64,000 nucleotides of DNA. Source: Pseudomonadota bacterium. Lineage in GTDB: Bacteria; Chloroflexota; UBA5177; JAJPKF01. The stretch is from positions 62,001 through 126,000 of the forward strand of contig JAJPKF010000019.1 in assembly GCA_021323865.1 (NCBI GenBank), in the 5' to 3' direction. This document shows, one piece after another, positions 28,134 to 36,196 of this stretch. The notes beneath the pieces were generated by a model that had not been told where the DNA came from, ran no database searches, and saw only the letters and a program-made list of their open reading frames with translations. The translations under genes were made by a program, and so were the position numbers. Within the stretch, counting starts at the first letter, position 1. Each line of letters begins with the position of its first letter.

Positions 28134-28409
28134 GTTTGGCAACCGGGCGCCGCTCCGTCTTGGGAATGGGAGTGCTCCGCGACACTTTGACGTCAGTGGG
28201 GCGACCCAACCGATGGCCTTGCATGACACGGGCGGCTCGTCGGTTCGTCTTCATGGGGTGCCCGACTCGGCTGGGAAGACGTTTCCGCCGGCTGCCTCGA
28301 CCCCTGCCACTGGTGTCATCGCCAGACCCCGCAGGGTATCGAGCCGCACTGAATTGGGTGCCTCGGAGCGTCGTGGGGCATGGCCCCCACTACGAGCGAC
28401 AACTCTACG
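28134..28409. other. non-coding stretch upstream of the cobalamin riboswitch
   Basis: It lies between the RCC1 promoter and the start of the riboswitch. The riboswitch promoter should lie here, but I cannot point to a good -35/-10 pair. No gene is supported. Confidence 0.35.
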
Positions 28410-28590
28410 CTCTCCGTGCCGGGGGGCAAGGCACCCGCGGTGCCAAGCTCGGATCATGCAGAATGGAGCAGCGGAGCGCAAGGGTAAGCCGGTGAGAGGC
28501 CGGCACAGTCCTCGCTACTGTATGACAACCCCTCCTGGGACGTCGAGTCAGAAAACCTGCTCCGCCGAGCCGACGGCACCTTCGACGGAA
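28410..28590 (+). promoter_or_regulatory. cobalamin (adenosylcobalamin-type) riboswitch
   Basis: The conserved core GTAAGCCGGTGAGAGGCCGGCACAGTCCTCGCTACTGTATGA (28484-28524) matches the B12 riboswitch consensus GCCGGTGAAAATCCGGCACAGTCCCGCCACTGT. The B12 box is present as GAGTCAGAAAACCTGCTCCG (28544-28563). GGTGCC at 28439 can pair with GGCACC at 28575 to close P1. A rho-independent terminator follows at 28627 and the BtuF-like gene starts at 28794. B12 binding is therefore expected to cause premature termination. Confidence 0.92.
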
Positions 28591-28626
28591 AGGGAGTGGC
28601 ACATGCATTTGACGGGAACCTAAAAC

Positions 28627-28657
28627 AGCCCCGCTCCCGCAGGCGGGGCTTTCCTTT
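28627..28657 (+). terminator. rho-independent terminator, riboswitch expression platform
   Basis: AGCCCCGC pairs perfectly with GCGGGGCT around an 8-base loop and is followed by TTTCCTTT. It lies between the B12 riboswitch and the gene it controls. Confidence 0.85.
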
Positions 28658-28793
28658 ACCGCCGTCGATTTGCCGTCCGTCTCCCGTCATCGGGTGTCCG
28701 TTCCTTCATCGGGCCACTTCGGCCTTGCTTCGACGCCCCGTCACGGGACCCGAGTGCAGATTCCTTCCTTACTTGCTTAGGAGAGAACTCTAC

Positions 28794-29837
28794 ATGTACC
28801 GTTCCTTGCGTTTGATCACCCTTCCGATTGCCTTCCTCGGGGTTCTTGCCCCGGCGGCCTTTCACCTCCCCAACGCCGCACGGGCACATGCCAAGTCGGC
28901 CGCGCTCTTTCCGGTCACCATCCGCGATGACACCGGCTACAAGACAACCATTCCCCGCAAGCCGAAGCGCATCATCAGCCTCGATCCCCGCGACACGGAG
29001 ACGCTCTTTGCCCTCGACCTCGAGAAGCGAGTCGTTGCCGATGGCGGCAAGGAGGTGGAGTTCGCCGCCTGCTGCAAGAAGAGGTTTCGATACCCGGCGC
29101 AGTGGCCATCGCCGTGGGGTCGAAACTACCCTATGAAGGCGCCCCGACTGCCACATATCGAGGGCGGTTACGACGCCGCGCATCCCTTCGACATTGAGCT
29201 GGTGGAGAAGAAGCGCCCCAATCTGGTCGTCTCGCTCAACAGCGATCAGCAGGGTATCGACAAGATGCGGCAGGTGGGTTTGAAGGTCGTGGTCCTCGAC
29301 CCGCACACGTTTGCTCAGATCGAACATGACATCAAACTCATCGGCCGGATAACCGGAAACATCGGCGAGGCCCGCACCGTCCTACGCAACATTGCCGGCC
29401 GATATCACAGGCTTCTCAAGCAGCTCTCGGGTATCCATCGGCGGCCGCGGGTGTTCTATGAGATTGACGATTCCAGCGGCACTCCCTACACGGCCTGTGC
29501 CGGCAGCTTCATCGACCAGATGCTGACCCAGGACAAGGCAGTAAACGTCGCACATAACGTAACGCCCTGTCCGGCAGCGGACCCATATCCACAGATGAGC
29601 ACCGAAGCCCTCGTCAAGGCCAATCCGCAGGTCATCCTGCTGGGCGACTCCAATTACGGGGTTACGCCGGCACAGGTACGGGCGAGGAGCGGCTGGCAGA
29701 CGATATCTGCGGTGCGCCACAATCGCATTTATCGGTTCGACGACGATCTGGTTAGCCGCGCCGGTCCCCGCGAGATCATCGGCATGGAGAAGGTGGCGAG
29801 ACTCATTCACCCCAAGGCCTTCAAGTCGGCGCATTGA
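28794..29837 (+). CDS. btuF: BtuF-like cobalamin ABC transporter substrate-binding protein
   Basis: The track start at 28596 runs through the riboswitch terminator. ATG 28794 has AGGAGAG at 8-base spacing and opens a signal peptide (LRLITLPIAFLGVLAPAAFHLPNAARA), giving 347 residues. The mature part is a class III periplasmic binding protein: PVTIRDDTGYKTTIPRKPKRIISLDPRDTETLFALDL, PNLVVSLNSDQQGIDKMRQVGLKVVVLD, a helical linker, then ALVKANPQVILLGDS and SAVRHNRIYRFDDD. Control by a B12 riboswitch makes cobalamin the likely ligand. An insertion of about 25 residues with a Cys-Cys pair (AACCKKRFRYPAQWPSPWG) after the first strand is unusual. No btuC or btuD lies beside it, so the permease must be encoded elsewhere. 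Confidence 0.82.
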   Translation: MYRSLRLITLPIAFLGVLAPAAFHLPNAARAHAKSAALFPVTIRDDTGYKTTIPRKPKRIISLDPRDTETLFALDLEKRVVADGGKEVEFAACCKKRFRYPAQWPSPWGRNYPMKAPRLPHIEGGYDAAHPFDIELVEKKRPNLVVSLNSDQQGIDKMRQVGLKVVVLDPHTFAQIEHDIKLIGRITGNIGEARTVLRNIAGRYHRLLKQLSGIHRRPRVFYEIDDSSGTPYTACAGSFIDQMLTQDKAVNVAHNVTPCPAADPYPQMSTEALVKANPQVILLGDSNYGVTPAQVRARSGWQTISAVRHNRIYRFDDDLVSRAGPREIIGMEKVARLIHPKAFKSAH

Positions 29838-29873
29838 CCTGCCAGTCAAGACGAACGTTGATTGCTACACTCG

Positions 29874-30635
29874 ATGGCCATGAGCCTTCTCGACCGACTG
29901 GCGGCCTGTGTCGAGAAGGAGGAGGCGGTCGCGCTCGCGACGGTGATTGCAGGACCCGACTCCGTTGGCTCGCGAGCCCTCGTCACCGGTCAGGGTGAGC
30001 TGAACGGCCAACTTGGCGGCGTACCCCGGGATACGGCGATCGACGAGGCACTTGCGAGTCTGTCTTCCGAGACGAGCGGTACGATCAGTATCGGTGACTA
30101 CGAGGTGTTCGTCGATGTTTACCCTCCGCCGCCCAAGCTGGTCATCGTGGGAGCCGTGGAGGTTGCCCAACGCTTGACGCGCCTGGCCAAGGAGCTCGGT
30201 TATCGGGTCATCGTGACCGATGCGCGGGCTGCCTTTGCTACCGCGGAGCGCTTTCCCGATGCAGATGAAGTCGTCAAGGGTTGGCCCCAAGAAGTGCTGC
30301 CGAGGATCAAGTTCGGCGAGTCGACCTACGTGGTGCTGCTGAGTCACGACCCCAAATTCGACGAGCCGACGCTCCAGCACGTCCTTCCGACGCCGGTTCG
30401 CTACGTGGGCGCGATCGGCTCTCGGCGGACCCAGGAACAGCGCCGTCAGCGTCTGCTGGCCTCGGGCTTCGACGAGACCGTCCTGGAGAAGCTCTATGGA
30501 CCGGTTGGTCTCGACCTTGGCGGAAAGACGGCAGAGGAGATGGCGCTCGCGATCCTGGGCGAGATAACGGCGGTACGACATGGCGCAGATGGCGGCTTCC
30601 TGCGGCGACGGCTGCAACCGGCCCTGACTGCCTGA
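29874..30635 (+). CDS. XdhC/CoxI-family molybdenum-enzyme maturation protein
   Basis: The 253-residue protein has both parts of the XdhC family: an N-terminal XdhC_CoxI segment (about 1-90, with DRLAACVEKEEAVALATVI) and a C-terminal Rossmann domain (about 85-245). The Rossmann part shows PPPKLVIVGAVEVAQRLTRLAKELGYRVIVTDAR, YVVLLSHDPKFDEPTLQHVL, RYVGAIGSRRT and PVGLDLGGKTAEEMALAILGEI. In characterised members it binds molybdenum cofactor and helps sulfurate or insert it into xanthine dehydrogenase-type enzymes. The usual GxGHVA in the nucleotide loop is GAVEVA here. No such hydroxylase gene is next to it. A -10-like TACACT just before ATG 29874/29880 and no ribosome-binding site suggest a leaderless mRNA. 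Confidence 0.85.
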   Translation: MAMSLLDRLAACVEKEEAVALATVIAGPDSVGSRALVTGQGELNGQLGGVPRDTAIDEALASLSSETSGTISIGDYEVFVDVYPPPPKLVIVGAVEVAQRLTRLAKELGYRVIVTDARAAFATAERFPDADEVVKGWPQEVLPRIKFGESTYVVLLSHDPKFDEPTLQHVLPTPVRYVGAIGSRRTQEQRRQRLLASGFDETVLEKLYGPVGLDLGGKTAEEMALAILGEITAVRHGADGGFLRRRLQPALTA

Positions 30636-30747
30636 GACGAGCGAGCGGCTGTAGGGACCGTCGAGCCGGCGGTAGCGGCCCTGCTTCCGTGTGTGACAGC
30701 AGACTCCCGCGGGCGATTCCCTCTACCTGCGCGCCTTGCTCGGCACG

Positions 30748-31047
30748 CTAACTGACGGAAGGGCCGGTGGTGAGATAGCTGTGCACTTGATGGACCTCCA
30801 TCTCGGGATCGCTCGAGATTCCGACCTCCTTGGCGTAGGGCACAATCTGCTCACGTGCGAATTTCTCGAACGTCTCCTGGTTCTCCCAGACGTCCACGAT
30901 GCGCAGCCCTGTATCAGTCTGGGCGACCGAGTGGAAGATGCCTCCGGGAGCGCCCGGCCCCATGGGTCGGAGACCCATCCTCTCGACGATCTTGTCGTAC
31001 TGGTCGGTCGTCGCTCCGGGGAAGCGCATTTCAACAGCAATGGGCAT
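30748..31047 (-). CDS. small antibiotic-biosynthesis-monooxygenase-like (dimeric alpha-beta barrel) protein
   Basis: The track start at 31092 is upstream of an excellent Shine-Dalgarno, AGGAGG, placed 5 bases before ATG 31047. This gives a 99-residue protein. The sequence MPIAVEMRFPGATTDQYDKIVERM...GGIFHSVAQTDTGLRIVDVWENQETFEKFAREQIVPYAKEVGI follows the strand-helix-strand-strand-helix order of ABM/ferredoxin-like dimeric barrels. Members range from monooxygenases to proteins of unknown role, and no catalytic residue can be named. It is followed by a convergent xdhC-like gene and stands alone. Confidence 0.65.
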   Translation of the reverse strand: MPIAVEMRFPGATTDQYDKIVERMGLRPMGPGAPGGIFHSVAQTDTGLRIVDVWENQETFEKFAREQIVPYAKEVGISSDPEMEVHQVHSYLTTGPSVS

Positions 31048-31150
31048 ATCAGCCTCCTGTAGAGATCTGTCGGATCGTGCCGACACCAGCACCGTACGTC
31101 AAGCGTCTTCCAAATGTCTTCCGGCTCACTGCCCGCGGGTGGGGTTGGGC

Positions 31151-32326
31151 TTAGCGCCACCCGGCAGTGGGCGTGAGGAGCAGCGTGTGCGTTCGACCCG
31201 CTTGGGCCCCAAGGGTCAGAACCTGGCCGTGCATGTTGATCGCGACTCCCCGTTCGAGCGTCCAGCCGCTGTTCGGAGGCAGCAGGTCCTGGAGAAAGGC
31301 GGGCCGTCGGCTCGGGAGCCAGAGCACGGCACTATCCGGGGAGCCGCCGTTGTTTCCCACGGCCACCATCCGTCCCGAAGGACTGACGGCAAGACCGCCC
31401 AGTCCCCAGAACAAGCCAGAGCCGGGTGGCGCTTCCAGGCGGGGCAGATCGTCGACGGAAGGAGGGCCCGCCTTCGTGCCGGTGAGCCGGCCGGCCCAAC
31501 CCCAGCCGAGATCGTAGCCGTTTCCGCCCTCTCCACCGGCATAGATGTGAGATCCGCGGCAGGCAAGGAGGTCGATACCGCTGGTCTCAGTGGCGATGCC
31601 CTGGCCGAGACGGTAGGCGTCGGTGCCGGCCCTCGCCCACAGCAGCATGCAGCTGACGGCCTCCTGTGACCGCGTATCACCGCAGCCCGCGATAACCACT
31701 CGGCGGCCCTGATTCCAAATCGTCTCGCCCCGCCCGCCTGAGTAACCGTCCTTGAGGGGCAGCAGGTGGGCCGCGCTGTACGCTCCGGACTTCGGAAGCC
31801 AAACGGCTGGCCGTTCACTCCGTCGTGCTGGCCCCGCATGGAGGCGTCGCACGGTGCCGACGATGAGACCTTTGGCGTCGATCGCAGCCACGTCTGTGAC
31901 CTTATAGCCGGGGACGTTGGAACGTATCGGTATCCACACCATCTGATTGGAACGGGGAACAGCAACGAACCAGCGGCTCCGGGAATCTGTCCCCGCCGTC
32001 ACGAGGAGGCGGTTATCGTCGCTCAGGCCGATGACTGCCGCGCTCGACGATCCGGGTGGACGACCCAGATCCTTCAAATGGCCGGCGGTGTCAAGGAAGA
32101 CGGTATTGAGCTTGGTCAGATCGCCGGCCACCACCCCAAAGTCGTTTAGGGATACGGGCCATACGCCTCGTCTGGTGGGATTGAGTACCCGGAGGTGGAA
32201 CCGAATGTCTGTTCCGCTTGAACGGGTTGCGCCGACCGCTTGCATCGGGACGGCAGATGAAGGCCATGCGAAGGCGAGTGTCGTTGACATCGACACGACC
32301 AAGAGGAAGGCAAGGCGGCGTGTCAT
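31151..32326 (-). CDS. secreted HAF-repeat-like protein
   Basis: This 391-residue protein begins with a signal peptide (MTRRLAFLLVVSMSTTLAFAWPSSAVPMQA). The remainder has regularly spaced short motifs such as PVSLNDFGVVAGDLTKLNTVFLDTAGHLKDLG, VAAIDAKGLIVGTVRR, LAVSPSGRMVAVGNNGG and VAINMHGQVLTLGAQAGRTHTLLLTP. This is the N-G-V-VG rhythm of extracellular HAF-type repeats, predicted to form a beta-propeller. Four Cys lie in the middle (VIAGCGDTRSQEAVSCMLL, LLACRGSH). No enzyme motif is seen. It is a third extracellular repeat protein in this part of the window, besides the RCC1 and beta-helix proteins. Confidence 0.65.
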   Translation of the reverse strand: MTRRLAFLLVVSMSTTLAFAWPSSAVPMQAVGATRSSGTDIRFHLRVLNPTRRGVWPVSLNDFGVVAGDLTKLNTVFLDTAGHLKDLGRPPGSSSAAVIGLSDDNRLLVTAGTDSRSRWFVAVPRSNQMVWIPIRSNVPGYKVTDVAAIDAKGLIVGTVRRLHAGPARRSERPAVWLPKSGAYSAAHLLPLKDGYSGGRGETIWNQGRRVVIAGCGDTRSQEAVSCMLLWARAGTDAYRLGQGIATETSGIDLLACRGSHIYAGGEGGNGYDLGWGWAGRLTGTKAGPPSVDDLPRLEAPPGSGLFWGLGGLAVSPSGRMVAVGNNGGSPDSAVLWLPSRRPAFLQDLLPPNSGWTLERGVAINMHGQVLTLGAQAGRTHTLLLTPTAGWR

Positions 32327-32401
32327 TGAGTCCCCCCGATGGATGAGGTCGCGGCGTTGCCGTCTCAGGCTAGTTGGTTGTCGAAGCTGCCGGGCCGAGG
32401 A

Positions 32402-33478
32402 TCAGGAATTGGATATGCCCGACCGTAGCTCCCGCATCTCGGCTGCCATTTCCTGTCGTAGGGTTTCCCGACAAGCAGCGTCGGCGAAACCAACCTCCAG
32501 AGCGGTGACCGTCAGCTGCCAAAGCTCATCCAACTGGAAGTCGAGGGCCTCGTGAATGCGGATCATCTCACGGCTCACTGTGGTGTCCGAACAGGTCCGG
32601 CTGTCGGTGCTGACCGTCACTCGGATTCCGTAGTCGTAATAGAAGCGGATGGGGTGAGCCGAGAGGCAGCTCACCGACTTTGTCTGGACGTTGCTGTAAG
32701 GACACATGTCGAGGCAGATGCCCCGCTCCCGCAGGAGAGGGAGGAGGCCTGGGTCTTCGCGAGAGCGGGTCCCGTGGCCGATTCGGGACACGCCGACAAC
32801 CTCAACGGCATCGCGTACGCTCTCTGCTCCGGCGCCCTCTCCGGCATGGGCAGTCATACCGTAGCCGGCCTCGCGAGCATATTGCATGGCATCCAGGTGC
32901 TCGAGGATCGGAAAGGGAGCCTCGTCCCCAGCGATATCGAACCCTACGACCCCGTGTCCTAGGAAGCGTTCACCCGCGCGGGCGACCTCGAGGTTCTGTT
33001 CGGGAGGACGGTGCCGCATGGCGCAGAGAATGATCCCGCCCTCGAGGCCAAAGTCGCGGGCACCCGCCTGCCATCCACGGGTCACGGCTGCAATCGCGTC
33101 CGTAAGGCTCATGCCGGCGCGAGTGTGAAGGGAGGGCGCGAAGCGCGGCTCTAGATAGCGGACATTCTCCCGTCGCGCATCCTCGCACAGCTCGTACACC
33201 ACCCGTTCCAAGGCCTCCGGCTGCTGCAGCACGCTCAGTGGAATGACGAATCGCTCCAGATACTGCGCCAAGCTGCGGCATTCCTCCGGGACCACGCACG
33301 CATCTTCGAGCTCTTCTTCACGAACGGGCAGCGGGATGTCATGATCCCGCGCCAGCTGTGAAATAGTGCTCACACGGAGGCAGCCGTCGAGGTGGACGTG
33401 AAGCTCGGCCTTCGGCATCCGGTTAATGAGGCCGGGCAGCGATTGTACCGACCAGGTTTGCGTTTCGAGGGCTGTCAT
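32402..33478 (-). CDS. add: adenosine deaminase-family protein
   Basis: The track begins at TTG 33514, but ATG 33478 has GGGGAGGAAAAGGAA directly upstream, giving 358 residues. Adenosine deaminase motifs are in order: the zinc-binding PKAELHVHLDGCL at the N-terminus, MTAHAGEGAGAESVRDA (zinc His and catalytic Glu), RIGHGTRSREDP, ICLDMCPYSN and VTVSTDSRTCSDTTVSREM (the conserved Asp pair region, here STDSR instead of the usual TDDP). It converts adenosine or deoxyadenosine to inosine forms. The deoA-type phosphorylase gene lies immediately upstream, so the two form a nucleoside salvage unit. Confidence 0.88.
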   Translation of the reverse strand: MTALETQTWSVQSLPGLINRMPKAELHVHLDGCLRVSTISQLARDHDIPLPVREEELEDACVVPEECRSLAQYLERFVIPLSVLQQPEALERVVYELCEDARRENVRYLEPRFAPSLHTRAGMSLTDAIAAVTRGWQAGARDFGLEGGIILCAMRHRPPEQNLEVARAGERFLGHGVVGFDIAGDEAPFPILEHLDAMQYAREAGYGMTAHAGEGAGAESVRDAVEVVGVSRIGHGTRSREDPGLLPLLRERGICLDMCPYSNVQTKSVSCLSAHPIRFYYDYGIRVTVSTDSRTCSDTTVSREMIRIHEALDFQLDELWQLTVTALEVGFADAACRETLRQEMAAEMRELRSGISNS

Positions 33479-33510
33479 TTCCTTTTCCTCCCCGTCTGCG
33501 GGAATCGAGC

Positions 33511-34836
33511 TCAAGGCACCGTGGCGAGAACCGGATGCCTGCGCGCGGGAGCCGACGGTCCCATCTCGAACGCCTGCCGGGCGCGCACCTCCAGATCCGC
33601 CGGGCGGATGTCAGCTTCACGACCCGTCGCGACGTGGAGCTCGGCTAGGAGCTCTCCCCTATGAATCGACCCACCGCCCGGTTTGGCGCGAATCATCACG
33701 CCCGCTTCGGCCGCGACTGGCTCGTCCTTCGCTCGCCGGCCGGCGCCCAATTCCATGGCGACTGCCCCAATCTCGAGAGCGTCGACGCCGTGCACAAAGC
33801 CGTCGGCCGTCGCTTCGACCTGGATGATCCGCGTGGCCCGAGGGAGCCGATTTGGGTCTTCGATGACCCGCACATCACCTCCCTGCGCACTTACCATGCG
33901 GCACAACGTCTCAAATGCCGTGCCACTCTCGAGCAGGGGCTGCAGGATTGCCCGGCCCGCGCCTTCGTCAGATGCCATTCCCGCCATCACCAGGATCAGC
34001 GATCCCAGGAACAGAACCTCTTCACGCAGGTCCTCGGGCCCGACCCCTTGCAGGGTCTCGACGGCTTCCTTGACCTCGAGCGCGTTCCCGACGGCTAGGC
34101 CGAGGGGCTCGTCCATGGACGTAACGACCGCTCGGGTCACCTTACCGGCGGCTGTTCCGATCTCCACCATCTGCGTCGCGAGCCCAACGGCGTCGTCCAG
34201 GGTTTGCATGAACGCGCCCCGTCCACACTTAACATCAAGCAGGATGCCGTCGGCACCTGCGGCGATCTTCTTGCTCATGACGGAGCTGGCGATCAAGGGC
34301 TTCGAGTCGACCGTACCCGTCTGATCGCGCAGACCGTAGATGATGCCGTCGGCGGGCACCAGCTCCAATGTCTGTCCGGTTACGGCAATTCCAATTCGCT
34401 TGACCTGGTCGACGAACTCGTCGAGGGTGAGATTGACGCGCATCCCGGGAATCGCTTCCAGCTTGTCCAACGTTCCGCCCGTATGCGCCAGGCCGCGGCC
34501 CGAGAGCTTGGGGAACTTGATCCCTGCCGCCGCAACGAGCGGACCCAGAACCAATGTCACCTTGTCACCGACACCGCCCGTCGAGTGCTTGTCGGCTTTG
34601 AAGCCGTCCACTTTGCTGAGGTCCACGGTGTCGCCCGATGCGACCATGGCGAGGGTCAGATCGAGCGTCTCCTCGGCCGAGAGACCGCGAATATACATCG
34701 CCATGAGCAGGGCGCCGATCTGGTAATCCGGAACTGCGCCGTCCGCGATCGCCTGAACCAGATGCTCTATCTCTGTTCTCGTCAGGACCGCCCCATCTCG
34801 TTTTCGCTTGATGAGATCGAGATAGGTTCGGCTCAT
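33511..34836 (-). CDS. pdp: pyrimidine-nucleoside (thymidine) phosphorylase
   Basis: At 441 residues this is a full-length member of the nucleoside phosphorylase family II (PyNP/DeoA). The family signature SGRGLAHTGGTLDKLEAIPGM is present at about 112-132. KADKHSTGGVGDKVTLVLGPLVAAAG (phosphate-binding region, about 80-105), SSVMSKKIAAGADGILLDVKCGRGAFM and EPLGLAVGNALEVKEAVETL also fit. It splits pyrimidine nucleosides into base and (deoxy)ribose-1-phosphate. The sequence alone does not separate thymidine phosphorylase from the broader pyrimidine-nucleoside enzyme. It is followed 32 bases later by the adenosine deaminase gene. ATG 34836 has CGGAG upstream. Confidence 0.93.
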   Translation of the reverse strand: MSRTYLDLIKRKRDGAVLTRTEIEHLVQAIADGAVPDYQIGALLMAMYIRGLSAEETLDLTLAMVASGDTVDLSKVDGFKADKHSTGGVGDKVTLVLGPLVAAAGIKFPKLSGRGLAHTGGTLDKLEAIPGMRVNLTLDEFVDQVKRIGIAVTGQTLELVPADGIIYGLRDQTGTVDSKPLIASSVMSKKIAAGADGILLDVKCGRGAFMQTLDDAVGLATQMVEIGTAAGKVTRAVVTSMDEPLGLAVGNALEVKEAVETLQGVGPEDLREEVLFLGSLILVMAGMASDEGAGRAILQPLLESGTAFETLCRMVSAQGGDVRVIEDPNRLPRATRIIQVEATADGFVHGVDALEIGAVAMELGAGRRAKDEPVAAEAGVMIRAKPGGGSIHRGELLAELHVATGREADIRPADLEVRARQAFEMGPSAPARRHPVLATVP

Positions 34837-35036
34837 GAGCTCCGGTTCAGCGTTTCCCAGAGTATATCAGCGAGAAACCAGGTCGAGCCCGGCCCTGAAG
34901 TGCCAATCGCAAGGCAAGAGCATGGGCATCGGCCACCGATCGCGGGCCGGCTACAGGTGCGCCTCGAGGGTAGGCCGTCATGGCCCAATTGAAATCCGGA
35001 GGGCGTCACGGAGGGAGCGCCGGTAGGCGCTGCCGG

Positions 35037-35828
35037 TTAGGCCGCGGAGGGCTGGTTTCCGACCGGTCGCTGAGGCATCATGAGCCGGCGCCGGAGCGAT
35101 CGGATGGCCTGGACTTCGATCTGCTGCACGCGGGAACCCGAGAGGCCCAGCTCGTCGCCAATGTCGTTGCAGGTGCGGTTCTCACCGTATCGCATCTGCA
35201 GAATCTGTCGCTGACGGCTGTCTAGATTCTCGAGCAGCGGCTCGAGAATTGTCTCCACCTCCGCCTGAGCGAAGGCGTTCTCCGTCGTCTCGTCGGCAAC
35301 CATGTCCTGCAGGGTGAACTCTCCCTCAACCTCTCCCATAGTGCGGTCGAGCGAGAGGGGAGTCGCCGAGATAGACCCGAGGGCGAACTCCGCGGTCTCG
35401 AGGTCGATGCCCGCCTCTGCAGCCACCATCTCGGTGGTCACGCGCTCATGCTGCTGGAGTAGCTTCTCCTCGACGCGTCGCAACCGGCGGGCGATTTGCT
35501 GGGTGCTCTCGCCGATGCGTACAACTGAGGTGTGCCGGCTCAGGAATCGGCGAAGCTGCGCCTCGATCCACCAGCCGGCATAGCTGGTGAAACGGACCCC
35601 TCGTTCGGGATCGTAGTGTCGTGCCGCCAGCATGAGGCCGATGTTGGCCTCCTGGATGAGGTCGTCAATGTCGACGCCCTCGCGTCGGTACCTGTTTGCC
35701 ATATACATGGCAAACCTGAGATTCGCCTCGACCAGCTCGTTGATGGCCGATTCGTCTCCCCCTCGTATCCGGTGTCCTAGCTCCTGTTCGCTCTCCAGAG
35801 TTAATGTGCCCGCCGTCGTTGGGTTCAT
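35037..35828 (-). CDS. RNA polymerase sigma-70 family factor
   Basis: The 263-residue protein contains sigma regions 1.2, 2, 3 and 4 but lacks region 1.1. Region 2 reads NELVEANLRFAMYMANRYRREGVDIDDLIQEANIGLMLAARHYDPERGVRFTSYAGWWIEAQLRRFLSRH, with the RpoD box. Region 3 follows (TTEMVAAEAGIDLETAEFAL). Region 4 is LDSRQRQILQMRYGENRTCNDIGDELGLSGSRVQQIEVQAIRSLRRRL. This is the layout of group 2 or group 3 alternative sigma factors; at this size the housekeeping RpoD is unlikely but not excluded. No anti-sigma gene is next to it. The ribosome-binding site is weak (GGGATGGATAG). Confidence 0.87.
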   Translation of the reverse strand: MNPTTAGTLTLESEQELGHRIRGGDESAINELVEANLRFAMYMANRYRREGVDIDDLIQEANIGLMLAARHYDPERGVRFTSYAGWWIEAQLRRFLSRHTSVVRIGESTQQIARRLRRVEEKLLQQHERVTTEMVAAEAGIDLETAEFALGSISATPLSLDRTMGEVEGEFTLQDMVADETTENAFAQAEVETILEPLLENLDSRQRQILQMRYGENRTCNDIGDELGLSGSRVQQIEVQAIRSLRRRLMMPQRPVGNQPSAA

Positions 35829-36196
35829 CTATCCATCCCGGGTAGTTTTGTCGCCAACCCTCCCCCACCAGGTCGGGGGGCGCTAGGTCATTTGGGGGAT
35901 ACACTCCCGCTCACGAGGAGAAGCTTACCCGAGAACGAAACGGAAGTACATCACCCGGCTGTACCAGCCGAAATAGGAAGTTTGGGCTATCTTTTTACCC
36001 GGCAGCAATGAAAGCGGGGCAAATAGGCTAGCCGAGACGGGGCACCCGTTTGGCAGAACCGGCTGATCGGGTCAGGCGACTGTAACCTGAAACGCTCAGC
36101 GAGCAACCACGTCGCAACTCGAGATGCAGTTGCCAGGGGTTGACAAAGCATCTATGGCCTGGATTGAACCCGTACGTTGTGCCGGTCATCCCAGAG
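35829..36196. other. 368-base intergenic region
   Basis: The region lies between the sigma gene start and the stop of the alpha-hydroxy-acid oxidase gene, both on the minus strand. It must hold the sigma gene promoter. A plus-strand TTGACA-17-ATTGAA at 36137 has no gene to serve. Several GC-rich inverted segments occur around 36030-36110, but I cannot assign them to a known RNA family. Confidence 0.35.

Noticed and set aside
36030-36110. Possible c-di-GMP-type riboswitch in the gap upstream of the sigma gene
   Set aside because: GGCAAATAGGC and neighbouring GC-rich pairs only loosely resemble GEMM motifs, and there is no downstream gene in the right orientation.
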